Positions 26,982 to 36,273 of a stretch of 64,000 nucleotides of DNA are shown here, piece after piece. The notes beneath the pieces are model-generated. The model worked only from the letters and a program-made list of their open reading frames with translations, was not told the DNA's origin and ran no database searches. How positions within the stretch are numbered: position 1 is the first letter of the stretch; every line of letters starts with the position of its first letter. The DNA is from Tolypothrix sp. NIES-4075 (GTDB lineage: Bacteria; Cyanobacteriota; Cyanobacteriia; Cyanobacteriales; Nostocaceae). The stretch spans positions 465,852 through 529,851 of the forward strand of contig NZ_BDUC01000004.1 in the NCBI RefSeq assembly GCF_002218085.1, written 5' to 3'. The position numbers were made by a program, and so were the translations under genes.

Positions 26982-29147
26982 TTAGGCAATGCTATTTGAA
27001 CCCAATGCCATAGACATGAGAATTTTTTGTGAGTGAGATTCAGGACAATCCTCACCTGGATGGCGTTGGATATAACTGCCATCAGCCTGTAATTCCCAAG
27101 CTTGGCGGTTATCTGCCATCATAATTCCTAATACTTCTTGCAAATCTTTAGCAATATCCGGTTCTTGCACTGGGGTAATCACTTCCACCCGACGATCTAA
27201 ATTGCGCCGCATCCAATCAGCGCTACCGATGTAAATTTCTTCTTCTCCATTGTTATGGAAGTAAAAAATACGGGAGTGTTCCAAAAAGCGTCCGACAATA
27301 CTAATAATGCGAATATTCTCACTGATATCTTTAAGACCTGGGCGCAAACAGCAAACACCGCGCACAATTAAGTCAATTTGCACTCCGGCGCGAGAAGCTT
27401 CGTATAAAGTGGCGATAATTTGCGGATCTACTAAAGAATTCATTTTCGCAACAATGCGCCCAGATAATTTATTTTGAGCATTATCGATTTCGCGATGAAT
27501 TAGTGCCAAAAAGCGATCGCGCATATTCACAGGGGCAACCAACAACTGGCGATAAGACTTTTGCCGAGAATATCCCGTCAAAAAATTAAACACATCTGTA
27601 ACATCAGCACCTAATTCTTCGCGGCAGCTGAACAAGCCAAAATCTGTGTAAAGTCGTGCAGTTTTCGGGTTATAATTACCAGTACCAATATGTACGTAGC
27701 GCATAATCCGGTCATGTTCGCGGCGCACCACCATGACAATTTTGCTATGAGTTTTCAGACCTACCAAACCATAGACAACGTGAACACCAACTCTTTCTAA
27801 TCGCCTTGCCCAATAAATATTATTTTCTTCATCAAACCGCGCCTTCAGTTCCACCAATACAGATACTTGCTTGCCATTTTCAGCCGCAGCAATTAAGGCA
27901 TTAACTATTGGTGAGTCACCAGAAGTCCGGTAAAGAGTCATTTTAATCGCCAACACCCCCGGATCGTGTGCCGCATGGGTAATAAAGCGTACTACCGAGG
28001 TAGAAAAAGATTGATAGGGATGGTGTACGAGTAAATCGCGTTCCCGAATCACCGAAAAAAAGTCTCTGCCATCCTCTACCCCTGAGACACCTGGTTCTAC
28101 AGTTGCTTCTTTAATCCGTTGCAAACGCGGGTGTACTACAGACTGCCAGGGTTCGTCTTTGAGTTCTGACAGGGGTAATGCCATAAAATACATTAAATCC
28201 CGCAGTCCCAAAAGACCGTCTACTTCGTAAACATCGCTTTCTGCTAATTCTAAATCTTGCACCAGTCGCGATCGCACGCTTTCCGGAGTTTGGGATTGAA
28301 TTTCTAGCCGTACCGAACTTCCCCCAAAGCGGCGTTTTCTTAGTTCCTGTTCAATTGCCAACAGCAAATCGTCAGCTTCATCTTCTTCTAGTGCCAAATC
28401 AGCATCGCGAGTAATGCGGAAAGAATGATATTCTTGAATAGTCATGCCTGGAAATAGAGATTCCAGATTATGAGCGATCGCCTGTTCTAAAGGTACACCA
28501 GTCCAATTTGCAGGTTCTCCGTCGTGGTGAATTCCCAACTCTGGCGGTAAAGGCAAAAATCGCGGTAAAACTTTCGGGACTTTGACTCTAGCAAAAAATT
28601 CTTCCTCAGTTTCTGGGTTTTTGATCACAACAGCCAGATTCAAACTGAGATTGGAAATGTAAGGAAAAGGATGGCTGGGGTCAACGGCAAGCGGAGTCAG
28701 AACCGGAAAAATTTGTTCGTTAAAATAGTTATCTAGATAACTTCGCTGTTTTTGAGTCAATTGTATGTAATCCAAAATATGGATACCATGACTTGCCAGT
28801 TTAGGTTTTAATACTTGCTCAAACTGGTGGTGCTGTTGCGTTACTACAGGACGCAAGCTCAAACTAATATCATCTAGCTGTTGTTGCGGGGTGCGACCAT
28901 CAGGAGTTAACAGGCTGACTTTCGCTTCTACCTGTTGCTTTAACGCTGCAACGCGCACCATAAAAAACTCATCCAGGTTAGAACCAAAAATTGCGAGAAA
29001 TTTGAGGCGTTCTAAAAGGGGTGTTCGCTCATCACAGGCTTCATGCAACACCCGGCGATTAAACTCTAACCAGCTTAACTCGCGGTTAAGGTAATATTGT
29101 GGGTCACTAAGATTTACTTGTTGAGCGATTTTCTTAGATTTTGGCAT
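26982..29147 (-). CDS. ppk1: Polyphosphate kinase PPK1
   Basis: A 721-aa enzyme that reversibly polymerises ATP gamma-phosphate into polyphosphate. The N-terminal domain begins YLNRELSWLEFNRRVL, a PPK1 hallmark. The head domain and the two phospholipase-D-like catalytic domains follow. The autophosphorylated histidine lies in GLKTHSKI, and the second catalytic histidine in FLEHSRIFYF. The late SADWMRRNLDRRVEVITPV is also characteristic. Length is normal. It is monocistronic; a decayed tnpB lies between its start and the usher-like operon's end. Confidence 0.97.
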   Translation of the reverse strand: MPKSKKIAQQVNLSDPQYYLNRELSWLEFNRRVLHEACDERTPLLERLKFLAIFGSNLDEFFMVRVAALKQQVEAKVSLLTPDGRTPQQQLDDISLSLRPVVTQQHHQFEQVLKPKLASHGIHILDYIQLTQKQRSYLDNYFNEQIFPVLTPLAVDPSHPFPYISNLSLNLAVVIKNPETEEEFFARVKVPKVLPRFLPLPPELGIHHDGEPANWTGVPLEQAIAHNLESLFPGMTIQEYHSFRITRDADLALEEDEADDLLLAIEQELRKRRFGGSSVRLEIQSQTPESVRSRLVQDLELAESDVYEVDGLLGLRDLMYFMALPLSELKDEPWQSVVHPRLQRIKEATVEPGVSGVEDGRDFFSVIRERDLLVHHPYQSFSTSVVRFITHAAHDPGVLAIKMTLYRTSGDSPIVNALIAAAENGKQVSVLVELKARFDEENNIYWARRLERVGVHVVYGLVGLKTHSKIVMVVRREHDRIMRYVHIGTGNYNPKTARLYTDFGLFSCREELGADVTDVFNFLTGYSRQKSYRQLLVAPVNMRDRFLALIHREIDNAQNKLSGRIVAKMNSLVDPQIIATLYEASRAGVQIDLIVRGVCCLRPGLKDISENIRIISIVGRFLEHSRIFYFHNNGEEEIYIGSADWMRRNLDRRVEVITPVQEPDIAKDLQEVLGIMMADNRQAWELQADGSYIQRHPGEDCPESHSQKILMSMALGSNSIA

Positions 29148-29204
29148 GATTACTTAGGGATAAACAAGCGCAACCCATTTAACGAGAAGAGCATACTAAA
29201 TATA

Positions 29205-29245
29205 TTGACATACTCTAGGCGCGTGAACGCACGGGGATTCTAGGC
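29205..29245 (-). mobile_element. IS200/IS605 right-end-like sequence next to a tnpB relic
   Basis: Immediately after the tnpB remnant's stop codon, the minus strand reads GCCTAGAATCCCCGTGCGTT and continues through CACGCG to a terminal hairpin region. Sequences of this form are found at the right end of IS605-type elements. It supports the transposon origin of 29246-29432. Confidence 0.5.
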
Positions 29246-29432
29246 TCAAACAGCAATTGCAGGCATAGCCTGTCTGACATCCCCTAACCCAACAGTTGAT
29301 GCCCCAACTGCTTGAATATTCTTAGCGGCGTTCTCATCCGGTCCGTTGATGGACTGGCACGATAACAAGCCACTCTCTGACTGACAAATCCAGGCTTTCC
29401 AAAACATGAACGCAGGTTGAGCAAGTTCAAGG
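29246..29432 (-). pseudogene. Decayed tnpB C-terminus (IS200/IS605 family)
   Basis: Read leftward, two frames carry pieces of a TnpB C-terminus. First comes TCSTCVHVLESLDLSVREW, the first half of the TnpB zinc finger. After a frame change, CQSINGPDENAAKNI and AVGASTVGLGDVRQAM continue to a stop at 29246-29248. DENAAKNI is the conserved TnpB segment carrying the last catalytic Asp. The N-terminal RuvC part is absent, so the gene is dead. The remnant begins immediately after the stop codon of the usher-like gene, suggesting that insertion or deletion trimmed that end. Confidence 0.75.
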
Positions 29433-29440
29433 GGGACATC

Positions 29441-32400
29441 TCATTTCTTCTTCGCTGCGGCAGAAATAGGTAATTGCAGATTTTGGTTATAAACAAACTC
29501 GCTCTTAATTTCGACCTGTTGTTTGGGTAAAGTATCGTTGGGGTTGAGTGAATCTTGGGGAGAAACCCGCAATGTATACTTACCTACAGGAACTCCATCA
29601 AGGCGATAAAGACCAAATTGGTCAGTTATTGCAGATAAAGCGCGGACACCGGCAGAGTTGATTAGTTCAATTCGCACTTTTTCCATAGGCTGACCTGCAA
29701 CATCGGTGATGCGTCCGGCTACACCGTATTCTGGTCTAACGGGGAAATCTAATTTAGTGACAGCAGAGGTAGCAACCTGAACGACTGTAGAAGTTTTGGG
29801 TACGGAGAGTTCTACAGGTAATTCCTCAGGTTCGAGTTCAACTATATAGTTACCTTCGGGCAAGTTGCCGACAAAGAAGTTACCGCTAGAGTCAGTTCTA
29901 GCACCACCGACACTTTGGTTACGTTTATCGTACACGCGGACATTAGAGCCGCTTAAATCAAACTTTTTGTTTTCACCTTGTACGACTAAGCGTCCAGCGA
30001 TCGCCCCGCGATCTTTGCCAATACCGCTATAGTTAGCTGGGGCAACTCGACCCCCTGCAAAAGATAAATCTGATACCAGTGATAAACTCAGGCGATCGTC
30101 GCCAAATCCGCCAAAATTGCCTCTAATTCTGGAGGGGATGCCTTGGTATTCAAGTCTGGCAAATAACCCTGGTAGAACTTGCATACTAGCACCTGCAAGC
30201 GGTCCTATTTCTCCATCTCTATATGACACTCCTAAATTCCAACTGAGTGCCCTCAGGTCACTGGGGTTATGACCAATACCTATAGAGTAACGAGGTGCTA
30301 AATTGCCACCAAATTCATTACCAAAAGATAGCTGATAAGTATCACTTAAGTTATAAGTCAAATCAGAAATATATGCATCACCATAAGTATTAAAAGAGAA
30401 TCTAGTTAATCTATTTGGCTGATAGAAAGCATTAAATAAATACCGTCCGTCAAAATCTGGTCTACCGTTTAAAGATAATGTTGAAAAAGGTCGGGCTGAG
30501 AAAGTAGGTAAAATGTAACTAGCAGAACCGCTATCATCTTTGCGACTACGAGCAAGAAATCCCAAATTGAGAGTATTACCGAAGCGATATTTTAGTTCTA
30601 GACTATGATTAAATAATTGTGTAGAGTTTCTAAATAATCTATATCCCTCTGGTAATGATTGAGAATTGGCATTAATTTCCAACCTATTTAACTGCACATC
30701 TAAATCTGCCGAGTAACCAACCTTATTAGCAGAAGTCCCAACACTTGCAGATAAAATTACTGGATTTGCCAAACGCCAAATTAAACCAGCTTGACTTTGC
30801 AAAGCATTGGGAACAGCTTGTAATGAACTTTCAAAAGTTAAATTACTTGAAAGTCCTTGCCGCAATTGATAAAAACCAACTGGTTTTCCTTGATAATCAG
30901 AATTTATATCTCCAAACAAACCATTTTGGACTAAATTTCCACTAAAACCTAATCCACCTAACTGTACATTACCACCTGCGGGAAGTAACAAATCAGAGGC
31001 ATTTATTCTGACAGTTCTAATTTCGCGAGGTACACGTAAATTGTTGCGGTCAAAAATCAAAACTTCAATTTCATTGCTTTGACCAACAGGTAAATTTACA
31101 TCAATAAATTCGTATAGTCCGTTAAATCCTACCTGCTGTTGAGCAACTACAGAACCACCAACTCTCAGTTGTACAAAACTTGCTGGTTCAGCTTTACCGC
31201 GAAATGTTTGTATAGGTCTAGACCGTCTGGACAAAAGCTCATTTGCACTATAACTATTACCAAAGCTTTCTTCTGGAAGATTGCTATAACCGAATTGAAA
31301 ACCCGTTAAATCAATGCCATTTAACAGGGGATGTAAGCCTACTTGTTGCCGTCCTAATTGATAAAGAAATCGACCGCTATGTTTATATAAAAAGTATTCA
31401 GAAACGTCTGGTTGATCGACAAAATTATTATCTAAGCGCAAACGATATGCCCATCCTCCTAGTCTACCACCCAAAAGTGAAGAACTATGTAGGCTTGTAT
31501 CTCCGCCATTAGTATCAATATTTAACTCTTGCCTAAAGTTTGAAAGTCCGCTGCTAGGTGCAAAAAATTCTGGTTTTAAATCAGCAGCCCTTGCTCGATA
31601 TTGTCCGACATTTCCGCGCCAAGGTAAGTCTGTAAGCAAAGTTAAATCAGCAGTGTTTAAGTCTACATTTATGCTTAATTCATCTTTCAGTGCAGACTTA
31701 ATAATATATATAATACCATTAATTTGCTTTAGAGAATTCGGTTGGAGCTTGACAACTCCTAAAAGAGTCTTTACTTGCGTAGCGGTATCAGTATTTTCTA
31801 CTTTAAATCCAGCAATTTCCCCAAAGCTTTCTAGAGGAATTAAAAGAGTATTTCCTTCTTGAATAATATCTAAAGTACCAACTTCTCGACCGTTGATAAT
31901 TACGCCTACCAAAAAAGGTTCATCGGGAGATTTGGCTAGCTGGATAGAACCTTTTCCGGTAAGTTTTTCTATTAACGTATTTTTACTGTCATTATTAGTA
32001 AGATTATTTGCTGCTACCTTTTCTTGGTTAGGAGGGTTAGCAATATTATTTTCTGGGTTTTTATTATTGTTAGCTGTTAATGAATTAGTGTTTTCTGTGG
32101 AATTAGATGTTTGCTGCGGTAGAGAACTAGCTATTTCTTCGGAACTTTTTGTATCTGGTTTGAGCTTATTATTTAAAGAAGCAGATATAGAAACGCTGAT
32201 TAGTTCCTGCACAATTGCCAGAATTTTTCCTGTTTGTGCATTTGTGTTAGTAGCAATTTCTTGATTAACACTATTGCTGCTGTTATCTTCTGGCTTTTTA
32301 TTATCTGTAGTTTGTCCAGAAGTGGCGATCGCTATTTCTTCTGAATGTTGATTATCTGATTTTAGGGCATCATTACCAATATTATTTAGCGAAGCATAAA

Positions 32401-33043
32401 GAGAAACGCTAATTAATTCCTGCACTGCTGAAAGAATTTTACCTATGGTATTTTTTTCAGCAGATTTGTTATTAGATAAGCTGCTAATTAACTTTTGATA
32501 CCCAGATTGCTCACCAGAACTAGTATTTGTGTTTGCTGGTGTTGCAGTATTTTGAGGATATACATTTGCAGAGGCTGTTACTTTCTCGTCAACTGTCGCA
32601 ATGTTAGGTGTAGGTGAACTATTTTCAGGAGAACTTGATTCTGGTGCGGTGGTAGTATTTTCTGTTTTTTGGTCGGCGGCTGGTAAAAAACCTTTTGCTT
32701 GTTTTTGTTTCTGAGTTTGTGCTTGGAAACTCAGAATTACCGACTTTTTATTTTGGGATGTGGTGCAAACTACAGCTTCTCTTGCTTGATTAGAAGCCGC
32801 CAGCATTTTACCTAATAAGTTGTTGACAAGATCGGATTTCTGAGGCGGAAATTGTGGCGAACTACAAACCTTAGTTTGTGCTTTCCTTGCACTATTTTTT
32901 AGCGAGGTTTTTGTTGAATCAGCAGCCAAACTTTGTCTTATGTCCGATTTGTTAGCAACCTGTTCAGGTGTCAACGTGATGAAAATTGGCGGGGGTGTAG
33001 GTGGTAAAGCTAGGTAGAGCATACGTAAGCACAAAGGTTGCAA
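29441..33043 (-). CDS. Outer-membrane usher-like protein with C-terminal carboxypeptidase-regulatory-like domains
   Basis: A 1200-aa protein. Residues about 50-375 are low-complexity Asn/Ser/Thr/Lys-rich with repeated GKIL(S/A)xVQELISVS blocks. Then comes a usher-type N-terminal domain (FLVGVIINGREVGTLDIIQ...LLIPLESFGEIAGF). A long beta-barrel region (about 480-1000) includes a plug-like segment (FRGKAEPASFVQLRVGGSVV). Two carboxypeptidase-regulatory-like beta domains follow (about 1010-1080 and 1110-1185; GNYIVELEPEE, VGKYTLRVSPQD). It follows the chaperone and pilin-like genes, so it probably secretes and assembles their fibre. The start is TTG 33043 with no signal peptide in frame; a signal-like stretch (RYRLVIATFVLTYALPSFT) lies in another frame overlapping it. 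Confidence 0.72.
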   Translation of the reverse strand: MQPLCLRMLYLALPPTPPPIFITLTPEQVANKSDIRQSLAADSTKTSLKNSARKAQTKVCSSPQFPPQKSDLVNNLLGKMLAASNQAREAVVCTTSQNKKSVILSFQAQTQKQKQAKGFLPAADQKTENTTTAPESSSPENSSPTPNIATVDEKVTASANVYPQNTATPANTNTSSGEQSGYQKLISSLSNNKSAEKNTIGKILSAVQELISVSLYASLNNIGNDALKSDNQHSEEIAIATSGQTTDNKKPEDNSSNSVNQEIATNTNAQTGKILAIVQELISVSISASLNNKLKPDTKSSEEIASSLPQQTSNSTENTNSLTANNNKNPENNIANPPNQEKVAANNLTNNDSKNTLIEKLTGKGSIQLAKSPDEPFLVGVIINGREVGTLDIIQEGNTLLIPLESFGEIAGFKVENTDTATQVKTLLGVVKLQPNSLKQINGIIYIIKSALKDELSINVDLNTADLTLLTDLPWRGNVGQYRARAADLKPEFFAPSSGLSNFRQELNIDTNGGDTSLHSSSLLGGRLGGWAYRLRLDNNFVDQPDVSEYFLYKHSGRFLYQLGRQQVGLHPLLNGIDLTGFQFGYSNLPEESFGNSYSANELLSRRSRPIQTFRGKAEPASFVQLRVGGSVVAQQQVGFNGLYEFIDVNLPVGQSNEIEVLIFDRNNLRVPREIRTVRINASDLLLPAGGNVQLGGLGFSGNLVQNGLFGDINSDYQGKPVGFYQLRQGLSSNLTFESSLQAVPNALQSQAGLIWRLANPVILSASVGTSANKVGYSADLDVQLNRLEINANSQSLPEGYRLFRNSTQLFNHSLELKYRFGNTLNLGFLARSRKDDSGSASYILPTFSARPFSTLSLNGRPDFDGRYLFNAFYQPNRLTRFSFNTYGDAYISDLTYNLSDTYQLSFGNEFGGNLAPRYSIGIGHNPSDLRALSWNLGVSYRDGEIGPLAGASMQVLPGLFARLEYQGIPSRIRGNFGGFGDDRLSLSLVSDLSFAGGRVAPANYSGIGKDRGAIAGRLVVQGENKKFDLSGSNVRVYDKRNQSVGGARTDSSGNFFVGNLPEGNYIVELEPEELPVELSVPKTSTVVQVATSAVTKLDFPVRPEYGVAGRITDVAGQPMEKVRIELINSAGVRALSAITDQFGLYRLDGVPVGKYTLRVSPQDSLNPNDTLPKQQVEIKSEFVYNQNLQLPISAAAKKK

Positions 33044-33230
33044 TAACCAGCCTATATCTAGGCTGTGAACTGTATTTAATTAAGAGGGAGATGGGAAAAA
33101 AGAATTTTTTTATCCTCTTCGTCCCCTTATTTTCTTCATCACTGCTTCAAAAATTTTTCAACAGCAAATTGATTCAGGGGTGTGTCAAATTAACGCACCC
33201 TGAAGATTCAAGATTTTTGTAGCGTAAAAG

Positions 33231-34124
33231 CTATTTCTTAGAAGATGTCACAGGCTTAGTTGCAGGCTGCGCGTTACCAGTCGCAGCCGGAACTGTGAAG
33301 GGGATGCCTTTATCAATTGGTGTACCGCTCAATTCGCCATTAAGATCCAAGACGTAATTGCCAGCAGGTAATTTTTTGCTAATGGATAGCAACAATTGAC
33401 GACGATTACTCGGTAAAACTGGAGGTAATTCTAAAGAACCTACGTCTAATACATTGTCTGGAAGTTTTGCTTTGGAATTGCCTGTATTGACCGGTTTTGT
33501 TGCCGAGGCTCCTGGATAGTTGGCAGCACGGTATATTGCATATTGACCTTTCATGCGGACATGAGCGTTACCTGTACTGGAAACATCAAATACCGCTGTC
33601 ACTTGATCTGGTTTAGCGTCCACATTCACAGAGTTGAGGACACCAATTCGTTTGATATCTCCTGCATAGCCATAAATAATAATACCTAAGCGACCGACGG
33701 TAGTAACGGATTGTGGATCTTGCTTGCCCGAAGGAATTTCCTCGAAATAAAGCACAGCGCGGTGTTCACCAGCCGCAGGCTTGACTTTCGGACGAATAGC
33801 GAAGCGTACAGTTTGAGAACTATGAGGTGGAATGGTAAATCTAGAGGGAGTGAAGACAACCCACTGATCTAGAGATTGCTCGCTAGATTCAATTTCTTGC
33901 ACTTGGTTGTCTTCACTCATCGTCCAAGTGCCGATGTAAGCCCTCATTTCCACTGGTTCAGAAGAAAAGTTTTTGATGTTAATTGATTGAGAGCGCGTTT
34001 TGCCATTAATTTGCACTTCAAATCGGGGTGGACTGACACCAACTTCCATCGCGGTGGTGCTAGACATTGGCAAGGCTAAGACCCCAATTAAACTTAGCGC
34101 GATACCTATAGTTTTTCGCAACAT
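33231..34124 (-). CDS. Periplasmic PapD-like pilus chaperone
   Basis: A secreted chaperone of about 297 aa. After a signal peptide (MLRKTIGIALSLIGVLALPM), the first immunoglobulin-like domain reads VGVSPPRFEVQINGKTRSQS and later VVFTPSRFTIPPHSSQTVRF, the standard G1-strand region that donates to pilin subunits. A second beta domain follows (about 150-265) and then a Pro/Thr/Lys tail. I choose ATG 34124, with AGGAAG upstream. A GTG at 34145 is possible. It lies between the pilin-like genes and the usher-like gene, matching a chaperone/usher operon. Confidence 0.8.
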   Translation of the reverse strand: MLRKTIGIALSLIGVLALPMSSTTAMEVGVSPPRFEVQINGKTRSQSINIKNFSSEPVEMRAYIGTWTMSEDNQVQEIESSEQSLDQWVVFTPSRFTIPPHSSQTVRFAIRPKVKPAAGEHRAVLYFEEIPSGKQDPQSVTTVGRLGIIIYGYAGDIKRIGVLNSVNVDAKPDQVTAVFDVSSTGNAHVRMKGQYAIYRAANYPGASATKPVNTGNSKAKLPDNVLDVGSLELPPVLPSNRRQLLLSISKKLPAGNYVLDLNGELSGTPIDKGIPFTVPAATGNAQPATKPVTSSKK

Positions 34125-34188
34125 TTGAACTTTCAACTTCCTCACACAAAAAAACTAATTTAACTTCACACTCACCCTTCAAGCTTTC

Positions 34189-34731
34189 TTATGAGCAACC
34201 CTCGTATTGCACGCTTACTATTAAGCCACCCGAATAGCTACCGGGTCTAATTCTGGATAAATTTCGGAATTGCAACTTCACACCTCCCTGCACTACGGTG
34301 GTGTTGGTGTTTTGGTCTGTTGATATTCTCTGAATAGACAAAGGTTCTAGAACAACGTTGTTAGCGTTAAACGGATTACTGTTTGCACTAGAGCCGTCAA
34401 AGTGATAATTAGAAGTAACAGATGAAACTTTATCTGTAGGAACCCGCAATCTCCAAAGCTGTTCTAGTTGGCGGGTGATGCTTGAATTGTAGGATGATAA
34501 GTCGGGAGGGGCTAGTAATTCGTTTAGATTTGTTGCCGTACCGGTTGCCCTAGTTAATAATTCCTCAGACTTAAGTTTCTCTATTGGCAGTCGTTGCTGC
34601 ACAACAGACAGTTGACAAGTGTTTGTTGGATCTGGAGGGGGTGTGGATTGTGCAAAAGCTTGAGGTTGGGGCAAAGCAACAAGTGCGACAACCATAGCCA
34701 AACAGCGTTGAAAATTGCGTTGGCGGTTCAT
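34189..34731 (-). CDS. Secreted pilin-like subunit, 180 aa
   Basis: It has a signal peptide (hydrophobic core MVVALVALPQPQAFAQ) and a mature domain that starts TPPPDPTNTCQLSVV and ends GSYSGGLIVSVQYEGCS. The two cysteines near the ends could form the disulfide common in chaperone/usher subunits. The GSYSGGLI motif parallels GTYTGGIL in the next upstream gene, supporting shared ancestry of the C-terminal strand. The middle has no strong motif. It lies 65 bases upstream of the chaperone gene. Possibly a minor or tip subunit. Confidence 0.65.
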   Translation of the reverse strand: MNRQRNFQRCLAMVVALVALPQPQAFAQSTPPPDPTNTCQLSVVQQRLPIEKLKSEELLTRATGTATNLNELLAPPDLSSYNSSITRQLEQLWRLRVPTDKVSSVTSNYHFDGSSANSNPFNANNVVLEPLSIQRISTDQNTNTTVVQGGVKLQFRNLSRIRPGSYSGGLIVSVQYEGCS

Positions 34732-34883
34732 TGTATCAAAACTGACCTTTTACAAATTTTGCACACAAAGTTTACAGATAACGTTTTTCTCAATACTTTT
34801 TCTGAGATTACTTTGTGCCTAATTGATACTGGAAGCAGGCGAAAGAAACGCCTGCACCAGAAATTATCACTACTTAAATTTGG

Positions 34884-35486
34884 TTATGGATTTGATACCG
34901 CTCTAACTTTCAGTATGCCTCCGGTGTAAGTACCTGCTGTCGGTTTTGTTTGAGTAGTGCCATTGCTAGCGAAAAATTGAAATTTCAGTTTTACTCCTCC
35001 TACTTTCGGATCGCCATTATCAGAAAAAGGACCCTCTTTGTCTCCAGTTATCTCAGAAACTGTCATTTTTGCCTTTCTCAGTGCAGCTCCGTTTTGATTG
35101 TTTGAGAGCATGTCGAACGTTGGATCGGGTTCAACTGTTACCTTTACATTTGTTGGAGAATTACCCCAAACGGCGAATAACTCTTTCACAGTTTTTTCAG
35201 CAGAAGTAGCATTTCCAGCAGCACCACTATTCAGCGCGTCTGGAGTAGTTCTGGTAATTGGAGTAGAACCGTCTGTTTTCTCTTGAATTTGATCGCCGTC
35301 TGTTCCACCTAATTCTCCTTGGCTAATCCGCAAATCAATGTTTTTGAAAGTACGCAAGTAAATTACTGGATCGACGCTAACTGAAACGTTTACATTTTGA
35401 TCAACCGCATGGGCAGGTGCTACAAAAATGGCGCTGCCCAAGGCGGTAGCACTAGCAGCTAGAATAACTAAAACTTTGTTTTTCAT
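34884..35486 (-). CDS. Secreted pilin-like major subunit candidate, 200 aa
   Basis: The first gene of the operon. Signal peptide (LVILAASATALGSAIFVAPAHA), then VDQNVNVSVSVDPVIYLR: alternating hydrophobic residues suited to act as a donor strand. The C-terminus is KPTAGTYTGGILKVRAVSNP, a beta hairpin like those of CS1/spore-coat-U type subunits. The rest is Thr/Asp/Gly-rich and lacks cysteines. First position and separate spacing (about 150 bases to the next gene) fit a highly expressed major subunit. Fibre formation is inferred. Confidence 0.65.
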   Translation of the reverse strand: MKNKVLVILAASATALGSAIFVAPAHAVDQNVNVSVSVDPVIYLRTFKNIDLRISQGELGGTDGDQIQEKTDGSTPITRTTPDALNSGAAGNATSAEKTVKELFAVWGNSPTNVKVTVEPDPTFDMLSNNQNGAALRKAKMTVSEITGDKEGPFSDNGDPKVGGVKLKFQFFASNGTTQTKPTAGTYTGGILKVRAVSNP

Positions 35487-36273
35487 GATGTCAAAAATCT
35501 CTCCGAGGTGTAGGTAGTGTCAATTGTGTAAATGTGATTAACTCTCGTTTTCTCACTCATTCAAACTAATCGGGTTTTGTTAATTATTGTTTGATAGAGA
35601 TTCCCTGGTAAGCCCGAGAGTGCATTGATAACTGTCTTATCTTGGAAAAACTACTTAAGTTGTATACAGTCGTAATTCCAGGATAAGTGCCAGCATTAGT
35701 TGTTAGCATTTGGAATTTTGCATTTGAAATTTCAACTATTTTAAACATCACCTCCTTTGTGAAAAATTGAAAATTATGTAATGCTAATGCATTATTATTG
35801 TTGAATTTCTTAGCAAGAAGGTGTAACTTAATAAACCAACTAAAAAAAGAGAGCGATCGCTGGCTTAAACAATAAAAAATTCCTTCTTAGATTATTCTCG
35901 TTGGAATTTTTAGTAGTTAAATTTGCTGATAATTATTAATTTCTCCTCGTAACGTCTTTACAAGAAGAATTTAACCTGTTTACCTAAAAGACCACTTCAG
36001 TGAGAATATGGAATTGTCAGGAAGCTCATACCAAATATACTCAGTAATAGCACGTAAAACCTATTCCGAGTATAAGGCATAATTATTAACCTAGATTTCA
36101 GTGCCCTTTGCCAAAAGAGAAGAAGCAACTAAAGTCGCGCTGTTTGCGGGTAAAAAAATGAATGCCTACTCTACTCTGCGCTTAATGGTTTCTGCTTTTT
36201 GGTAGGCAGAGTAAATAACATTTAAAGTAATAACTAAGAAAAACTGATTATTTATGATTAATGACTAACAAGT
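35487..36273. other. Long AT-rich intergenic region
   Basis: About 790 bases between the divergent pilin-like operon and histidine kinase gene. It must include both promoters and long leaders. I see one GCGATCGC site and scattered short inverted repeats but no supported gene or RNA. Confidence 0.45.

Noticed and set aside
31893..32264. 123-codon frame antisense to the usher-like gene
   Set aside because: It mirrors the low-complexity Asn/Ser/Lys codons of the real gene and shows no protein-family pattern.
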